A stretch of DNA of 64,000 bases from Flavobacterium sp. (GCF_027531705.1 NZ_JAPZSP010000020.1:62001-126000), one strand, 5' to 3'; counted from the stretch's first letter, positions 15,689 to 25,078 are shown. The notes: generated by a model from the letters alone, not told the origin. Numbers and translations are program-made.

Positions 15689-18010
15689 ATGAAAATAGCA
15701 GTTATTGGTGGTGGTCCAGGTGGACTATACTTTTCAATATTAACAAAAAAAGCAATGCCTCATTGCCAAATCGATATTTACGAGCGTAATAAATCGGACG
15801 ACAGTTTTGGCTTTGGTGTAGTGTTTTCCGATGAAACTTTGGGAGAATTTCTAAAGCGTGACATGCAATCGTATGAACTCATTCGTAGCAAATTTGCCTA
15901 TTGGGATGATATTATCATTGCACGTGATGGACAAACTGTAAACATAGCAGGAAATGGATTTTGCGGATGTTCAAGAAAAACTTTACTACAATTATTACAA
16001 CAAAGATGCACAGAAGAAGGTGTGAATTTGCATTTCGAACACAATGTAGATGATTTGAGTCAATTTGAAGATGCTGATATTATTATCGCTTCTGATGGAA
16101 TTGGAAGTCAAATACGAACAAAATTTGCATCAGAATTTGGAACCAAAATCGAATTAAAGCAAAACCGTTTTGTGTGGTTGGGCTCAACAAAACCTTTAGA
16201 CGCATTCACCTATTTTTTCAGAAATACAGAACATGGATTAATCGTAGCACATTCCTATCAATATGAAGCTGGAATGAGTACATGGATATTTGAATGTGCT
16301 GACGAGACTTGGCAAAAATTTCAATTTGAAGTTACTAACGAAGAAGATACGATTGCAAAAATTGCTGAAATTTTCAAAGAAGAACTCGATGGTCATCCAT
16401 TAATTTCTAACAAATCGCATTGGCGTCAATTTCCGCATGTAACTAATGAAAATTGGTATCATAAGAATATCGTTTTACTTGGTGATGCAAAAGCTACAGC
16501 ACATTATTCAATAGGTTCAGGAACAAAACTTGCTATGGATTCTGCTATAGGTTTGTTTGATGCATTAATAGCTAATCCAAACGATGTACAAGCTGTCTTT
16601 CAACATTATGATAAATCCCGAAGAAATACTGTAGAAATGATTCAGTATGCTGCGTTAGTATCGTTAGATTGGTTTGAAAACATGAACCGACACAATCAAC
16701 ATCCTTTTTATCAATTTGCTTTCGGATGTATGACACGTGCTAAAAAAGTAACTTATGAAAACTTGCGTTTGCGTGATAAATCATTTACAGATAAAGTTTT
16801 AGAAGAATTTTTGTTGGCTTCGAGTGCCTCAGGCAACAAAAATGAAACGTTGCCTAAGGCTCTCGAAGACAAAAGTGCTGCTTTCTCTCCATTCAAATTA
16901 AGAAATTTAGAATTACAAAACCGAATTACAATGTCATCAATGGGACAATATTCGGCAGAAAACGGATTAGTTAACGATTGGCATTTTCAACATTATACCT
17001 CAAGAGCCATTGGTGGATTAGGATTGATTTTAACGGAAATGACAGCAGTTTCAGAAACTGGACGCATTACTTTAGGTTGTGCAGGTATATATAATGATAA
17101 TCAAATATTTGAATGGAAACGAATAAATAATTTTATTCATAAAAATACGCAAACAAAAATCGGAATTCAATTAGGACATTCTGGTCGAAAAGGTTGCTCT
17201 AAAATTCCTTGGGAAGATAGTTTTTCTGGAGAAAGTTGGGAATTACTTAGTGCGTCTGCAATTCCATTTAATGAAAATTCTGCAACACCAAAAGAAATGA
17301 CTTTGGCCGACATGGATTTGGTTACTTCACAATTCGTTCAAGCAACCATAAATTCAGACAAAGCTGGATTTGATTTAATCGAATTACAAGCGCATCATGG
17401 ATTTTTATTAGCTTCTTTCCTATCGCCTTTGACAAATATAAGAACAGATGAATTTGGCGGAACTGTTGAAAACCGATTGAAATTTCCGCTAAGAGTTTTC
17501 AATGAAATGCGAAATGTTTTCCCAAAAGAAAAACCAATGTCAGTTCGAATTTCAGCAACCGATTGGGCAGAAAACGGAATTTCTGAAGAAGATGTAATTG
17601 CAATTGCAACTGCTTTTAAAAACGCTGGAGCAGATATTATAAATGTTTCGACAGGAAATACTGTTGCAAATCAAAAACCAATTACAGGTAGAATGTGGCA
17701 AACACCTTTTTCGGATGCTGTTAGAAATACTGTTCACATTCCAACGATTACGGCTGGATATATTCAAGATATTGATCAAATAAACACAATAATTTTAAAC
17801 GGAAGAGCCGATTTAGTAGCTTTAGGAAGACCATTATTATTGGATGCTAATTTTGTGAGAAACGCACAAGCTTATGAACAATTTCAACCAAATGATATTC
17901 CAAATCAATATAAAATGGGAATATCACATTTATATCCATTAAAAGCTTCAGAAAGAAAACAAGCGGAAGGAATGAAAAAAGCTTTGAAACCGAAGAGTAA
18001 TAAGAAGTAA
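15689..18010 (+). CDS. Bifunctional aryl-CoA monooxygenase / OYE-type reductase (salicylyl-CoA 5-hydroxylase-like)
   Basis: 773 residues in two enzymes. Residues 1 to about 375 are a class A FAD monooxygenase: dinucleotide-binding IGGGPGGLYF at 6-15, and GDAKATAHYSIGSGTKLA near 268-285 matching the second FAD motif. Residues from about 395 are an Old-Yellow-Enzyme-like FMN reductase (FKLRNLELQNRITMSSMGQY, HSGRKG, TNIRTDEFGGTVENR). This fusion is the pattern of bacterial salicylyl-CoA 5-hydroxylase and of 2-aminobenzoyl-CoA monooxygenase/reductase, which hydroxylate the CoA-bound ring with NADH and O2. A palindromic repeat encodes the linker (16818-16868). An aryl-CoA ligase follows. Confidence 0.85.
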   Translation: MKIAVIGGGPGGLYFSILTKKAMPHCQIDIYERNKSDDSFGFGVVFSDETLGEFLKRDMQSYELIRSKFAYWDDIIIARDGQTVNIAGNGFCGCSRKTLLQLLQQRCTEEGVNLHFEHNVDDLSQFEDADIIIASDGIGSQIRTKFASEFGTKIELKQNRFVWLGSTKPLDAFTYFFRNTEHGLIVAHSYQYEAGMSTWIFECADETWQKFQFEVTNEEDTIAKIAEIFKEELDGHPLISNKSHWRQFPHVTNENWYHKNIVLLGDAKATAHYSIGSGTKLAMDSAIGLFDALIANPNDVQAVFQHYDKSRRNTVEMIQYAALVSLDWFENMNRHNQHPFYQFAFGCMTRAKKVTYENLRLRDKSFTDKVLEEFLLASSASGNKNETLPKALEDKSAAFSPFKLRNLELQNRITMSSMGQYSAENGLVNDWHFQHYTSRAIGGLGLILTEMTAVSETGRITLGCAGIYNDNQIFEWKRINNFIHKNTQTKIGIQLGHSGRKGCSKIPWEDSFSGESWELLSASAIPFNENSATPKEMTLADMDLVTSQFVQATINSDKAGFDLIELQAHHGFLLASFLSPLTNIRTDEFGGTVENRLKFPLRVFNEMRNVFPKEKPMSVRISATDWAENGISEEDVIAIATAFKNAGADIINVSTGNTVANQKPITGRMWQTPFSDAVRNTVHIPTITAGYIQDIDQINTIILNGRADLVALGRPLLLDANFVRNAQAYEQFQPNDIPNQYKMGISHLYPLKASERKQAEGMKKALKPKSNKK
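16818..16868. repeat. Palindromic repeat inside the fusion-protein linker
   Basis: CTTCGAGTGCCTCAGGCAAC (16818-16837) pairs with 16849-16868 at 18 of 20 positions across an 11-base loop. It encodes residues about 377-393, exactly between the two enzyme domains. The core CTTCGAG(A/T)GCCTCAG recurs in the intergenic copy at 22973-22993. Confidence 0.75.
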
Positions 18011-18014
18011 AAAC

Positions 18015-18073
18015 TGTATATTGTATAATAGTATATTGTAAAATTGGTTCAATATACTATTATACAATATACA
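18015..18073. repeat. Perfect 24-bp inverted repeat (intergenic hairpin)
   Basis: The arms 18015-18038 and 18050-18073 are exact complements of each other (TGTATATTGTATAATAG...), with an 11-base loop, between the hydroxylase and the CoA ligase. The A/T-only stem is not followed by a clean T-run. The same words (ATTATACAATATACA-like) reappear in the hairpin at 40943-41060. Confidence 0.8.
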
Positions 18074-18089
18074 ATATACAATTTTTCAA

Positions 18090-19679
18090 ATGAAACACTA
18101 CGAAGATAATTTTGCACACATAAACCTACCAAGTTTAGACTTGCAACCAAATTATGTTTTTACTGATTTACCTCAATTTCAACATCCTGAAATGCTGAAT
18201 TGTGTTGAAAAATTATTAGATAATCATATTAAAGAAGGTCGAGGTAATAACATATGCATTAGAACTTTTGAAGAAACTTGGACATATCACGATTTGTATG
18301 AAAAAGCCAATCAAATTTCAAATGTTTTAGTTGATGATTTGGGCTTAAAATCAGGTAATCGTGTATTAATTCGTTCAGCTAATAATCCTATGATGGTGGC
18401 TTGTTGGTATGCTATTTTAAAAGCTGGCGGAATTGTTGTTGCCACTATGCCTCTACTTAGATCAAAAGAATTAACAACCATTATCGATTGTGCCGAAATT
18501 TCTCATGCCTTTTGTGATAAAGAATTAGAAGAAGAAATCCATTTGGTGAAATCTGATTTTTTAAAGAAAACCTGTTTCTACGGTAATTCCCAATTAGAAG
18601 AATTAATGGCTTCTAAACCAAAAACATTCGATAATTATCATTCAAAATCAGATTCGGTGGCTTTAATCGGATTCACTTCTGGAACTACAGGTTTGCCCAA
18701 AATGACATCGCATTATCATAAAGATATTTTGAATATTTGCGAATGCTTTCCGCAATATTCGTTACAACCCACTCAAAATGATATCTTTACAGGAAGTCCA
18801 CCACTAGGATTTACCTTTGGTTTAGGTGGATTGGTTTTGTTTCCGATGTATTTTGGAGCTTCAACATTTCTAATCGAAAAGCCAAGTCCAGACTTATTAT
18901 TAAAAGCCATTCAAGATTATAAAATTACAATCTGTTTTACAGCACCAACAGCTTGGAGAATTATTACTACTAAAGTTAAAGAATTTGATATTTCTAGCTT
19001 ACGCAAATGTGTTTCTGCTGGCGAAACCCTACCATTAAAGGTTTGGCAAGATTGGTATGATACAACTGAATTAAAAATCATTGACGGTATTGGAGCAACA
19101 GAAATGCTTCATATTTTTATTTCATCCAATGAAGAAAATATGAAACCTGGTGCAACTGGATTAGCCATCACAGGATATGAGACCAAAATTATTGATTCAA
19201 AAGGAAATGAATTACCAAGAAATGAAGCCGGAAGATTAGTCGTTAGAGGAATTACAGGTTGTAAATATTTGAACAGAAAAGACAAACAAAAAGAATACGT
19301 TGAAAACGGTTGGAACATCACTGGCGATATTTTCCGTCAAGATGAAGACGGCTATTTCTGGTTTGTTGCTCGTGGCGATGACATGATTATTTCTTCAGGG
19401 TACAACATTGCCGCAATTGAAGTAGAATCTGTACTTTTAACGCACGAAGATATTCTAGAATGTGCAGTAGTCGGAATGCCAGATGAAGAACGCGGAATGT
19501 TAGTTTGTGCACATATTGTACTAAATGATCAATCTAAAGCAACAGATGCAATGAAAAACCGTATTCAACATTGGTTCAAAGAAGTAGCTGCTCCATATAA
19601 ATATCCAAGAGTAATTAATTTTATAGAAAATTTACCAAAAACAGAAACAGGAAAAATCCAACGTTTTAAGTTGAAATAA
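18090..19679 (+). CDS. Aryl-CoA ligase, 2-aminobenzoate/benzoate-CoA ligase-like
   Basis: 529-residue AMP-forming acyl-CoA synthetase. The phosphate-binding loop is IGFTSGTTGLPKMTSH, the adenylate region GATEML and the hinge region GYFWFVARGDDMIISSGYNI are present, and the catalytic lysine is K522 in TETGKIQRF. Length and the SPPLGFTFGLGGLVLFP segment fit the benzoate/2-aminobenzoate-CoA ligase branch. It would activate the aromatic acid to the thioester used by the hydroxylase 79 bases upstream. Substrate choice (2-aminobenzoate, salicylate, other) is not decided by visible residues. Confidence 0.82.
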   Translation: MKHYEDNFAHINLPSLDLQPNYVFTDLPQFQHPEMLNCVEKLLDNHIKEGRGNNICIRTFEETWTYHDLYEKANQISNVLVDDLGLKSGNRVLIRSANNPMMVACWYAILKAGGIVVATMPLLRSKELTTIIDCAEISHAFCDKELEEEIHLVKSDFLKKTCFYGNSQLEELMASKPKTFDNYHSKSDSVALIGFTSGTTGLPKMTSHYHKDILNICECFPQYSLQPTQNDIFTGSPPLGFTFGLGGLVLFPMYFGASTFLIEKPSPDLLLKAIQDYKITICFTAPTAWRIITTKVKEFDISSLRKCVSAGETLPLKVWQDWYDTTELKIIDGIGATEMLHIFISSNEENMKPGATGLAITGYETKIIDSKGNELPRNEAGRLVVRGITGCKYLNRKDKQKEYVENGWNITGDIFRQDEDGYFWFVARGDDMIISSGYNIAAIEVESVLLTHEDILECAVVGMPDEERGMLVCAHIVLNDQSKATDAMKNRIQHWFKEVAAPYKYPRVINFIENLPKTETGKIQRFKLK

Positions 19680-19745
19680 TAGTTCGTGTAATAATAACAA
19701 AAATAGAATTCGTGCAAATTCGTGCAATTCGTGTCTGAAATAAAA

Positions 19746-21326
19746 ATGAGAAAAGCATTCCTAATAATAAGTATCACCATTCTTTCCTTAACTGGAATTC
19801 TAATTTACGTCAATTGGAAATTTAGTTTTCTGCTATTAATATTTATTCCATTGATTTTAATGGGATTATATGATATGTACCAATCCAAAAAAACCATTCG
19901 TAAAAATTTTCCTTTACTAGGAAGAATGCGTTATTTATTAGAAGGACTTGGTCCAGAAATTCGTCAATATTTTGTAGAAACCGATTTAGAAGGAAAACCA
20001 TTCAATCGTTTGCAAAGAAGTATTGTCTATCAACGAAGCAAAAAAGAATCTGATTCTATGCCTTTCGGAACACAATTAGATGTTTATAAAGACGGTTACG
20101 AATGGATTAATCATAGTATTCGAGCCATTCCTTTTTCAAAAGTAAATGAAAATCCAAAAGTTCATATTGGTTCGTCGCAATGTACCAAACCTTATGATGC
20201 AAGTATGTTCAATATCAGCGCGATGAGTTTTGGTTCGTTAAGCAAAAATGCCATTTTAGCACTGAACAATGGAGCAAAACAAGGCGGATTTTATCATAAT
20301 ACTGGCGAAGGTGGACTTTCTCCTTATCATCTTCAAGGTGGTGATGTCGTGTGGAATATCGGAACTGGTTATTTCAGTTGCCGCACCGATGAAGGAAAAT
20401 TCAATTTCGACGAATATGTAAAAAGAGCTACTTTAGATAATGTCAAAATGATTGAAATTAAGTTTTCACAAGGTGCCAAACCTGGTCATGGCGGCATTTT
20501 GCCAAAAGAGAAAGTAACCGATGAAATTGCAGCAATTCGTTTAGTTTCAAAAGGTCAAGATATTTTATCACCACCAACCCACTCGGCTTTTACAACACCT
20601 TTAGAATTAATGGATTTTGTAAAATTATTGCGAAAAGGTTCCGAAGGAAAACCAATTGGAATCAAAATTTGTATCGGAAATAAATCGGAGTTTTTATCTA
20701 TCTGTAAAGCAATGGTCGAAACCAAAACGTATTTAGATTTTATCACTGTCGATGGTGGCGAAGGCGGAACTGGTGCAGCTCCACAAGAATATTCCGATCA
20801 CGTTGGAATGCCTTTGCGCGACGCAATTGCCTTTGTTTATGATGCTTTAAATGGTTTCGGAATCAAAGATCAAATCAAAATAATTGCTTCTGGAAAAGTT
20901 ATTACAGGTTTTGATATTGTTCGCACACTATCATTAGGTGCCGATTTATGTAATTCTGCTCGCGGAATGATGTTTGCTTTGGGTTGTATTCAAGCGCTCG
21001 AATGCCACAACAACACTTGTCCAACAGGAGTTGCGACGCAAAATCCCGATTTAATGAAAGGATTAGTTCCTGAAGAAAAAAGCATTCGTGTAGCGCGTTT
21101 CCAACACGAAACAGTAAAATCAGCAATGGATTTAATGGCGTCAGCAGGTTTATCACATCCTGATGAAGTAACTCGTGACATAATCACCACAAGAATCGAC
21201 CGAAACAAAGTAGAAACTTTCGCCGAAATATTTCCCGAATTAGAAACAGGTTGTTTATTATTTGAAAGTACAGTTCCAAAAGAATTTTTGTATTTTTGGA
21301 GAAAAGCAAGTAGTGAGAAATTTTAG
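19746..21326 (+). CDS. FMN/iron-sulfur glutamate synthase-like protein, membrane-anchored
   Basis: 526 residues from the ATG at 19746; an upstream in-frame start would lie in a repeat. Two N-terminal hydrophobic segments (about 3-40) precede a GltB-type FMN TIM barrel (ISAMSFGSLSKNAILALN, GGILPKEKV, TVDGGEGGTGAAPQEYSDH). The cysteine pattern C-x5-C-x4-C (CIQALECHNNTC) matches the [3Fe-4S] ligands of glutamate synthase. The amidotransferase domain is absent. Such FMN_GltS-like proteins are common, but their reaction is mostly unproven. Here it sits between the CoA ligase and the thioesterase, probably in the same transcript. Confidence 0.82.
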   Translation: MRKAFLIISITILSLTGILIYVNWKFSFLLLIFIPLILMGLYDMYQSKKTIRKNFPLLGRMRYLLEGLGPEIRQYFVETDLEGKPFNRLQRSIVYQRSKKESDSMPFGTQLDVYKDGYEWINHSIRAIPFSKVNENPKVHIGSSQCTKPYDASMFNISAMSFGSLSKNAILALNNGAKQGGFYHNTGEGGLSPYHLQGGDVVWNIGTGYFSCRTDEGKFNFDEYVKRATLDNVKMIEIKFSQGAKPGHGGILPKEKVTDEIAAIRLVSKGQDILSPPTHSAFTTPLELMDFVKLLRKGSEGKPIGIKICIGNKSEFLSICKAMVETKTYLDFITVDGGEGGTGAAPQEYSDHVGMPLRDAIAFVYDALNGFGIKDQIKIIASGKVITGFDIVRTLSLGADLCNSARGMMFALGCIQALECHNNTCPTGVATQNPDLMKGLVPEEKSIRVARFQHETVKSAMDLMASAGLSHPDEVTRDIITTRIDRNKVETFAEIFPELETGCLLFESTVPKEFLYFWRKASSEKF

Positions 21327-21333
21327 AAGCAAA

Positions 21334-21404
21334 TCCCGCTATACGTTGCAATCTTTTCTTTTTTAAAGAAAAAAAGAAAAGGATTTCCACTACTATCGGG
21401 GCTA
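21334..21404. repeat. 71-bp dispersed repeat, copy 1
   Basis: Begins TCCCGCTAT and ends CTATCGGGGCTA, with an internal hairpin (CTTTTCTTTTTTAAAG...AAAAG). An inverted copy of equal length with only two visible mismatches lies at 53162-53232. Both are intergenic. Confidence 0.8.
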
Positions 21405-21478
21405 ACCAATCGGTAAAGTGAAGTAATAAAATGAAAATCAGTGAAAATCAGTTAAATCTGTGGCAAAAAAATAAAACT

Positions 21479-21904
21479 ATGAACCAACCTTTCATTAAAC
21501 AAGAAAAAATCCGTTTCAAACACATTGATTACGCTGGAATAGTGTTCTATCCTCGTTTTCTTGAAATGCTCAACGATTTGGTAGAAGATTGGTTTGAAGA
21601 AGCATTAGAAAGACCATTCTCCAAAATGCATGAAACCAACGGAATTCCAACTGTAGATTTGAAAGTACAATTCAAAAACGCTGCACGAATTGGAGAAACT
21701 CTAACCAAAAAACTTTGGGTAAAAGAACTTAAAACTTCCTCTATAATTTGCGGATTTCAATTTGTTAATCAAAATGAACAAACCGTTTTAGAAGGCGAAG
21801 TAACTTTGGTAAATGTAAAAATTCAAGAAGATAGACAAAGCATCAAAGCAGAACCTTTTAATGAAGAAATGAAAGAAAGGATTATGAATTACAAACAAGA
21901 CTAA
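21479..21904 (+). CDS. Hotdog-fold acyl-CoA thioesterase (4HBT type)
   Basis: 141 residues from the ATG at 21479. An earlier in-frame ATG at 21431 falls in a repeat (gaaaatcagtgaaaatcag) and is less likely. The fold signature KHIDYAGIVFYPRFLEMLND carries the catalytic-type aspartate D17 of 4-hydroxybenzoyl-CoA thioesterases. In this cluster it is well placed to release the hydroxylated aromatic acid from its CoA ester before ring cleavage. It could also be a housekeeping thioesterase, but its position between pathway genes argues for a pathway role. Confidence 0.8.
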   Translation: MNQPFIKQEKIRFKHIDYAGIVFYPRFLEMLNDLVEDWFEEALERPFSKMHETNGIPTVDLKVQFKNAARIGETLTKKLWVKELKTSSIICGFQFVNQNEQTVLEGEVTLVNVKIQEDRQSIKAEPFNEEMKERIMNYKQD

Positions 21905-21920
21905 ACTCATACAATAAATA

Positions 21921-21970
21921 AATCCGCGGTTATCAGCGTTTGCAAAGCAATCAGTTTCATCCGTGTTCCA
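21921..21970. repeat. ATCCGCG-type intergenic repeat
   Basis: 'aatccgcggttatcagcg' ... 'cagtttcatccgtgttcc', the same family as 15633-15680, again ending a few bases (13) before a start codon. Confidence 0.65.
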
Positions 21971-21982
21971 AAAAATATAACA

Positions 21983-22963
21983 ATGGACTTTAAAAAATTC
22001 AAAGCCGCCACCGTTCAAACATCACCAGTTTTTTTAAACGTAGAAAAAACTATTGATAAAGCTATTTCTTTCATTAAAGAAGCAAGTCAAAACGGTGCTC
22101 AATTAATAGCTTTTCCAGAGGTTTTTATTGCTGGTTATCCTTATTGGAATTGGATTATGACACCCGTTCAAGGAAGCAAATGGTATGAACAGTTATATAA
22201 AAATTCAGTTGCCGTTTCTGATGAATCAATGAAACCATTATTCCAAGCTGCAAAAGATAACAACATACATATTGTAATAGGAATCAACGAACGTGGTGAT
22301 AGTTATGGCGAAATTTACAACACCAATTTAATCATCGACAACAACGGAACTTTAATCGGAAAACACCGAAAGTTAGTTCCAACTTGGGCAGAAAAACTAA
22401 CTTGGACTAGTGGCGATGGTTCTTCTTTAAAAGTTTATAATACAGAAATTGGTCCTATTGGAACACTTGCCTGTGGCGAAAATACTAATACTTTAGCACG
22501 TTTCACGCTACTTTCCCAAGGCGAATTAATTCACATTGCTAATTATATTTCACTTCCAGTGGCGCCACCAGACTATAATATGGCGGAAGCTATTAAAATT
22601 AGAGCAGCAGCTCATTCATTTGAAGGAAAACTGTTTACCATCGTTTCGTGTTCTACAATTTCTCAAGAAATAAAAGATGCTTTGCGAGAAGATGTTCCAA
22701 ATGTTGATGAACTTTTAACTAGAAAAAATTCTGCTTTTTCAGGTTTTATTGGTCCGAATGGCGCTGTAATTGGTGAGCCACTAATTGACGATGAAGGAAT
22801 GGTTTACGCCGATATTGATTTGGAAAAATGCATTCAACCTAAACAAATGCACGACATTCTAGGACATTACAATAGATTTGATATTTTTGATTTAAGAGTA
22901 AATATTGCTCCTACTCGAAAGATTACGTTTATTGATAATCATGAAGAGTTTAATAAAAGATAG
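21983..22963 (+). CDS. Nitrilase-family carbon-nitrogen hydrolase
   Basis: 326 residues with the nitrilase-superfamily triad: E46 (AFPEVFIAGYP), K130 (GKHRKLVPT) and C164 (LACGENTNT). The family hydrolyses nitriles or amides to acids and ammonia. Length and the CGEN motif place it near aliphatic nitrilases and related amidases. In a cluster ending in a maleate-isomerase-like protein, an attractive role is hydrolysis of an amide such as maleamate formed when an aminated ring is cleaved. That role is inference; a true nitrilase is the alternative. Confidence 0.82.
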   Translation: MDFKKFKAATVQTSPVFLNVEKTIDKAISFIKEASQNGAQLIAFPEVFIAGYPYWNWIMTPVQGSKWYEQLYKNSVAVSDESMKPLFQAAKDNNIHIVIGINERGDSYGEIYNTNLIIDNNGTLIGKHRKLVPTWAEKLTWTSGDGSSLKVYNTEIGPIGTLACGENTNTLARFTLLSQGELIHIANYISLPVAPPDYNMAEAIKIRAAAHSFEGKLFTIVSCSTISQEIKDALREDVPNVDELLTRKNSAFSGFIGPNGAVIGEPLIDDEGMVYADIDLEKCIQPKQMHDILGHYNRFDIFDLRVNIAPTRKITFIDNHEEFNKR

Positions 22964-22972
22964 TAAAAATGA

Positions 22973-22993
22973 TGACTTCGAGAGCCTCAGTCA
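22973..22993. repeat. CTTCGAGAGCCTCAG palindrome, intergenic copy
   Basis: TGACT and AGTCA close a small hairpin around the core, followed by a run of Ts (22996-23005). The core matches the in-frame palindrome at 16818-16868. Confidence 0.6.
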
Positions 22994-23016
22994 ACTTTTT
23001 TTTTTAAATAATAATT

Positions 23017-24126
23017 ATGGAAGATAAATTTTCAGACGACGTTATTGGTCGCGCAAGAGTACAAGATTCTCCTGAATTAATAGCCTATTACAAGGAATTA
23101 GAAACACTTGGTGCTGGCGCATTGTGGACTGTTGCCAATGATATCGAACCATGGGAACCAAGAAGTTCATCGGTTCCAATGCTTTGGAAATATGATGATT
23201 TACGCGAATTAGTTTTAAAATCATCTGAATTAGTTACGCCAGAACAAGCAGGAAGACGCGTTGTTTATCTAGTTAATGATAAACGAAAAGACGTTTCCGC
23301 AGCAGTTGGTTGGTTATACACCGGAATTCAAGTTACACGTCCAGGTGAAAGCACATCGGCACATCGTCATCGTGCTTCTGCTCTACGCTTTATTATGGAA
23401 GGCGAAAAAGGATATACCGTTGTTGATGGCAATAAAATAATGTTGGAAGTTAACGATTTTGTGATTACTCCAAATTCAACATGGCACGAACATGGCGTTG
23501 AAGAAGGCGGAAAAACGTGTATTTGGCAAGATGGTTTGGATATTCCGTTGGTAAATGCACTCGAAGCTAACGATTATGCTGTTTACGATGGCAAACAAGA
23601 ATTAGTAAAACCATTAAATTATTCGCCAATAACTTACGGATGTGCAGGATTAATTCCAGCTGATAAAACTTGGGATAAACCTTATTCTCCTTTATTCAAA
23701 TATTCTTGGAAAAATGTCTATCCAGCATTGTTGGAAGCTCAAAAAGTCAATGAAATCAATCCTTTTGATGGAATTTTTATGCAATATTCCAATCCATTAA
23801 CAAGCGGACATGTAATGCAAACTATGGGTGCGGCAATGCAATTATTACCTGCAGGTTTCAAAGGAAAAGCGCATAAACACACTGGTTCATTTGTATATCA
23901 ATGTGCTAAAGGAAAAGGATATTCCATAATTAATGGAAAACGTTTTGATTGGAAAGAACGAGATATTTTCTGTGTTCCAAGTTGGGCTTGGCATGAACAC
24001 CACAATTTATCAGAAACTGAAGATGCTTGCTTATTCAATTTCAACGATTTACCAGTAATTGAAAGTTTGGGATTATATCAATCAAGAGAATTGGAAGAAA
24101 ATAATGGTCATCAATCTATACAGTAA
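23017..24126 (+). CDS. Gentisate 1,2-dioxygenase-like bicupin
   Basis: 369 residues with two cupins. The N-terminal one has the Fe(II)-type motif HRHRASALRFIMEG with a distal histidine in TWHEHG. The C-terminal one has HKHTGSFVYQCAKG and AWHEHH. This matches gentisate / 1-hydroxy-2-naphthoate dioxygenases, which cleave a ring between the carboxyl carbon and its ortho hydroxyl (or amino) carbon. It is preceded by the amidohydrolase and followed at 39 bases by the FAH hydrolase, the enzyme that normally acts next. Substrate could be gentisate or 5-hydroxyanthranilate. Confidence 0.85.
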   Translation: MEDKFSDDVIGRARVQDSPELIAYYKELETLGAGALWTVANDIEPWEPRSSSVPMLWKYDDLRELVLKSSELVTPEQAGRRVVYLVNDKRKDVSAAVGWLYTGIQVTRPGESTSAHRHRASALRFIMEGEKGYTVVDGNKIMLEVNDFVITPNSTWHEHGVEEGGKTCIWQDGLDIPLVNALEANDYAVYDGKQELVKPLNYSPITYGCAGLIPADKTWDKPYSPLFKYSWKNVYPALLEAQKVNEINPFDGIFMQYSNPLTSGHVMQTMGAAMQLLPAGFKGKAHKHTGSFVYQCAKGKGYSIINGKRFDWKERDIFCVPSWAWHEHHNLSETEDACLFNFNDLPVIESLGLYQSRELEENNGHQSIQ

Positions 24127-24147
24127 AGACAAGGCAATGCCTTGTCT
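24127..24147. repeat. Short perfect hairpin repeat
   Basis: AGACAAGGC and GCCTTGTCT form a 9-bp stem with a 3-base loop between the dioxygenase and the FAH gene. It is a relative of 9412-9436. It contains an in-frame TTG that could be mistaken for the FAH start. Confidence 0.7.
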
Positions 24148-24165
24148 CAACAAAAACATATAAAT

Positions 24166-25074
24166 ATGAAGCTACTTACCTACAAAACAGAAAATACAGA
24201 ACCAAGATTAGGTTTTTTACACAACAATCAAATAATTGACATGGAGGATTTTGGAGATATTTCCAATTTCCCTTTGCCAAATGATATGTTGGAACTTATT
24301 GATATGGGATTTGAGATTATTGCAGAAATCACCGAATTAGTTGCTGAAACACCAGAAAATTTCTTTGAAGAAATCGCATATGAATTAGATGAAGTTACTT
24401 TCTTAGCACCAATAGAAAAACCTAGAAAAAACATTATCGGAATTGGTTTAAATTATACAGAGCACGTTGCCGAAAGCGCTAGAACACTAGACACAACAGG
24501 CAAATTACCTCAAAAACCAATCATATTTTCAAAACCACCAACAACAGTAACGGCAACAAATACTGAAATTATAAAAAACACTAAACTAACCGAACAATTG
24601 GATTGGGAAGTTGAATTGGCAGTTGTTATTGGTAAAAAAGGAAAGTACGTTCCTAAAGCCGATGCAATGGACTATGTTTTTGGTTATACAGTAATCAACG
24701 ATATTTCTGCTCGTGATTGCCGTCGTGAAGGACAATGGATTGTATCAAAAGGTCAAGACACTTTTGCACCTATGGGACCAATTTTGGTAACTAAAGATGA
24801 AATCGAAAATCCACATAACTTGAATTTATCCTTAAAAGTGAATGATGTTGAAAAACAAAATTCAAATACCAAATTCTTATTATTCAATATCAATGATTTG
24901 ATTGAAGATTTAAGTATCGTTTTCACTTTAGAACCAGGTGATATTATCGCAACAGGAACTCCATCTGGAGTTGGCGCAGGAAGAAATCCACAAGAATGGT
25001 TGTACGATGGCGATGTTTTAGAAGCAACTGTCGAAGGTATTGGAACGATTGTGAATACAGTTAGAGAGATTTAA
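24166..25074 (+). CDS. Fumarylacetoacetate hydrolase-family protein (maleyl/fumarylpyruvate hydrolase-like)
   Basis: 302 residues from the ATG at 24166. Family motifs are IIGIGLNYTEHVAES, the metal-binding WEVELAVVIGKKG, SARDCRREGQWIVSKGQDTF and TGTPSGVGAG. FAH-family enzymes hydrolyse the C-C bond of ring-cleavage products with a Mg2+ site. Directly after a gentisate-type dioxygenase the expected reaction is acylpyruvate hydrolysis to pyruvate plus a C4 acid (maleate, fumarate or, for an aminated substrate, maleamate). No maleylpyruvate isomerase gene is seen here, so direct hydrolysis of the cis product is likely. Confidence 0.85.
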   Translation: MKLLTYKTENTEPRLGFLHNNQIIDMEDFGDISNFPLPNDMLELIDMGFEIIAEITELVAETPENFFEEIAYELDEVTFLAPIEKPRKNIIGIGLNYTEHVAESARTLDTTGKLPQKPIIFSKPPTTVTATNTEIIKNTKLTEQLDWEVELAVVIGKKGKYVPKADAMDYVFGYTVINDISARDCRREGQWIVSKGQDTFAPMGPILVTKDEIENPHNLNLSLKVNDVEKQNSNTKFLLFNINDLIEDLSIVFTLEPGDIIATGTPSGVGAGRNPQEWLYDGDVLEATVEGIGTIVNTVREI

Positions 25075-25078
25075 TTTA

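Noticed and set aside
15689..18010. Assigning the cluster firmly to salicylate degradation
   Set aside because: The hydroxylase family fits both salicylyl-CoA and 2-aminobenzoyl-CoA; the amidohydrolase is unexplained by salicylate, so neither is claimed as fact.
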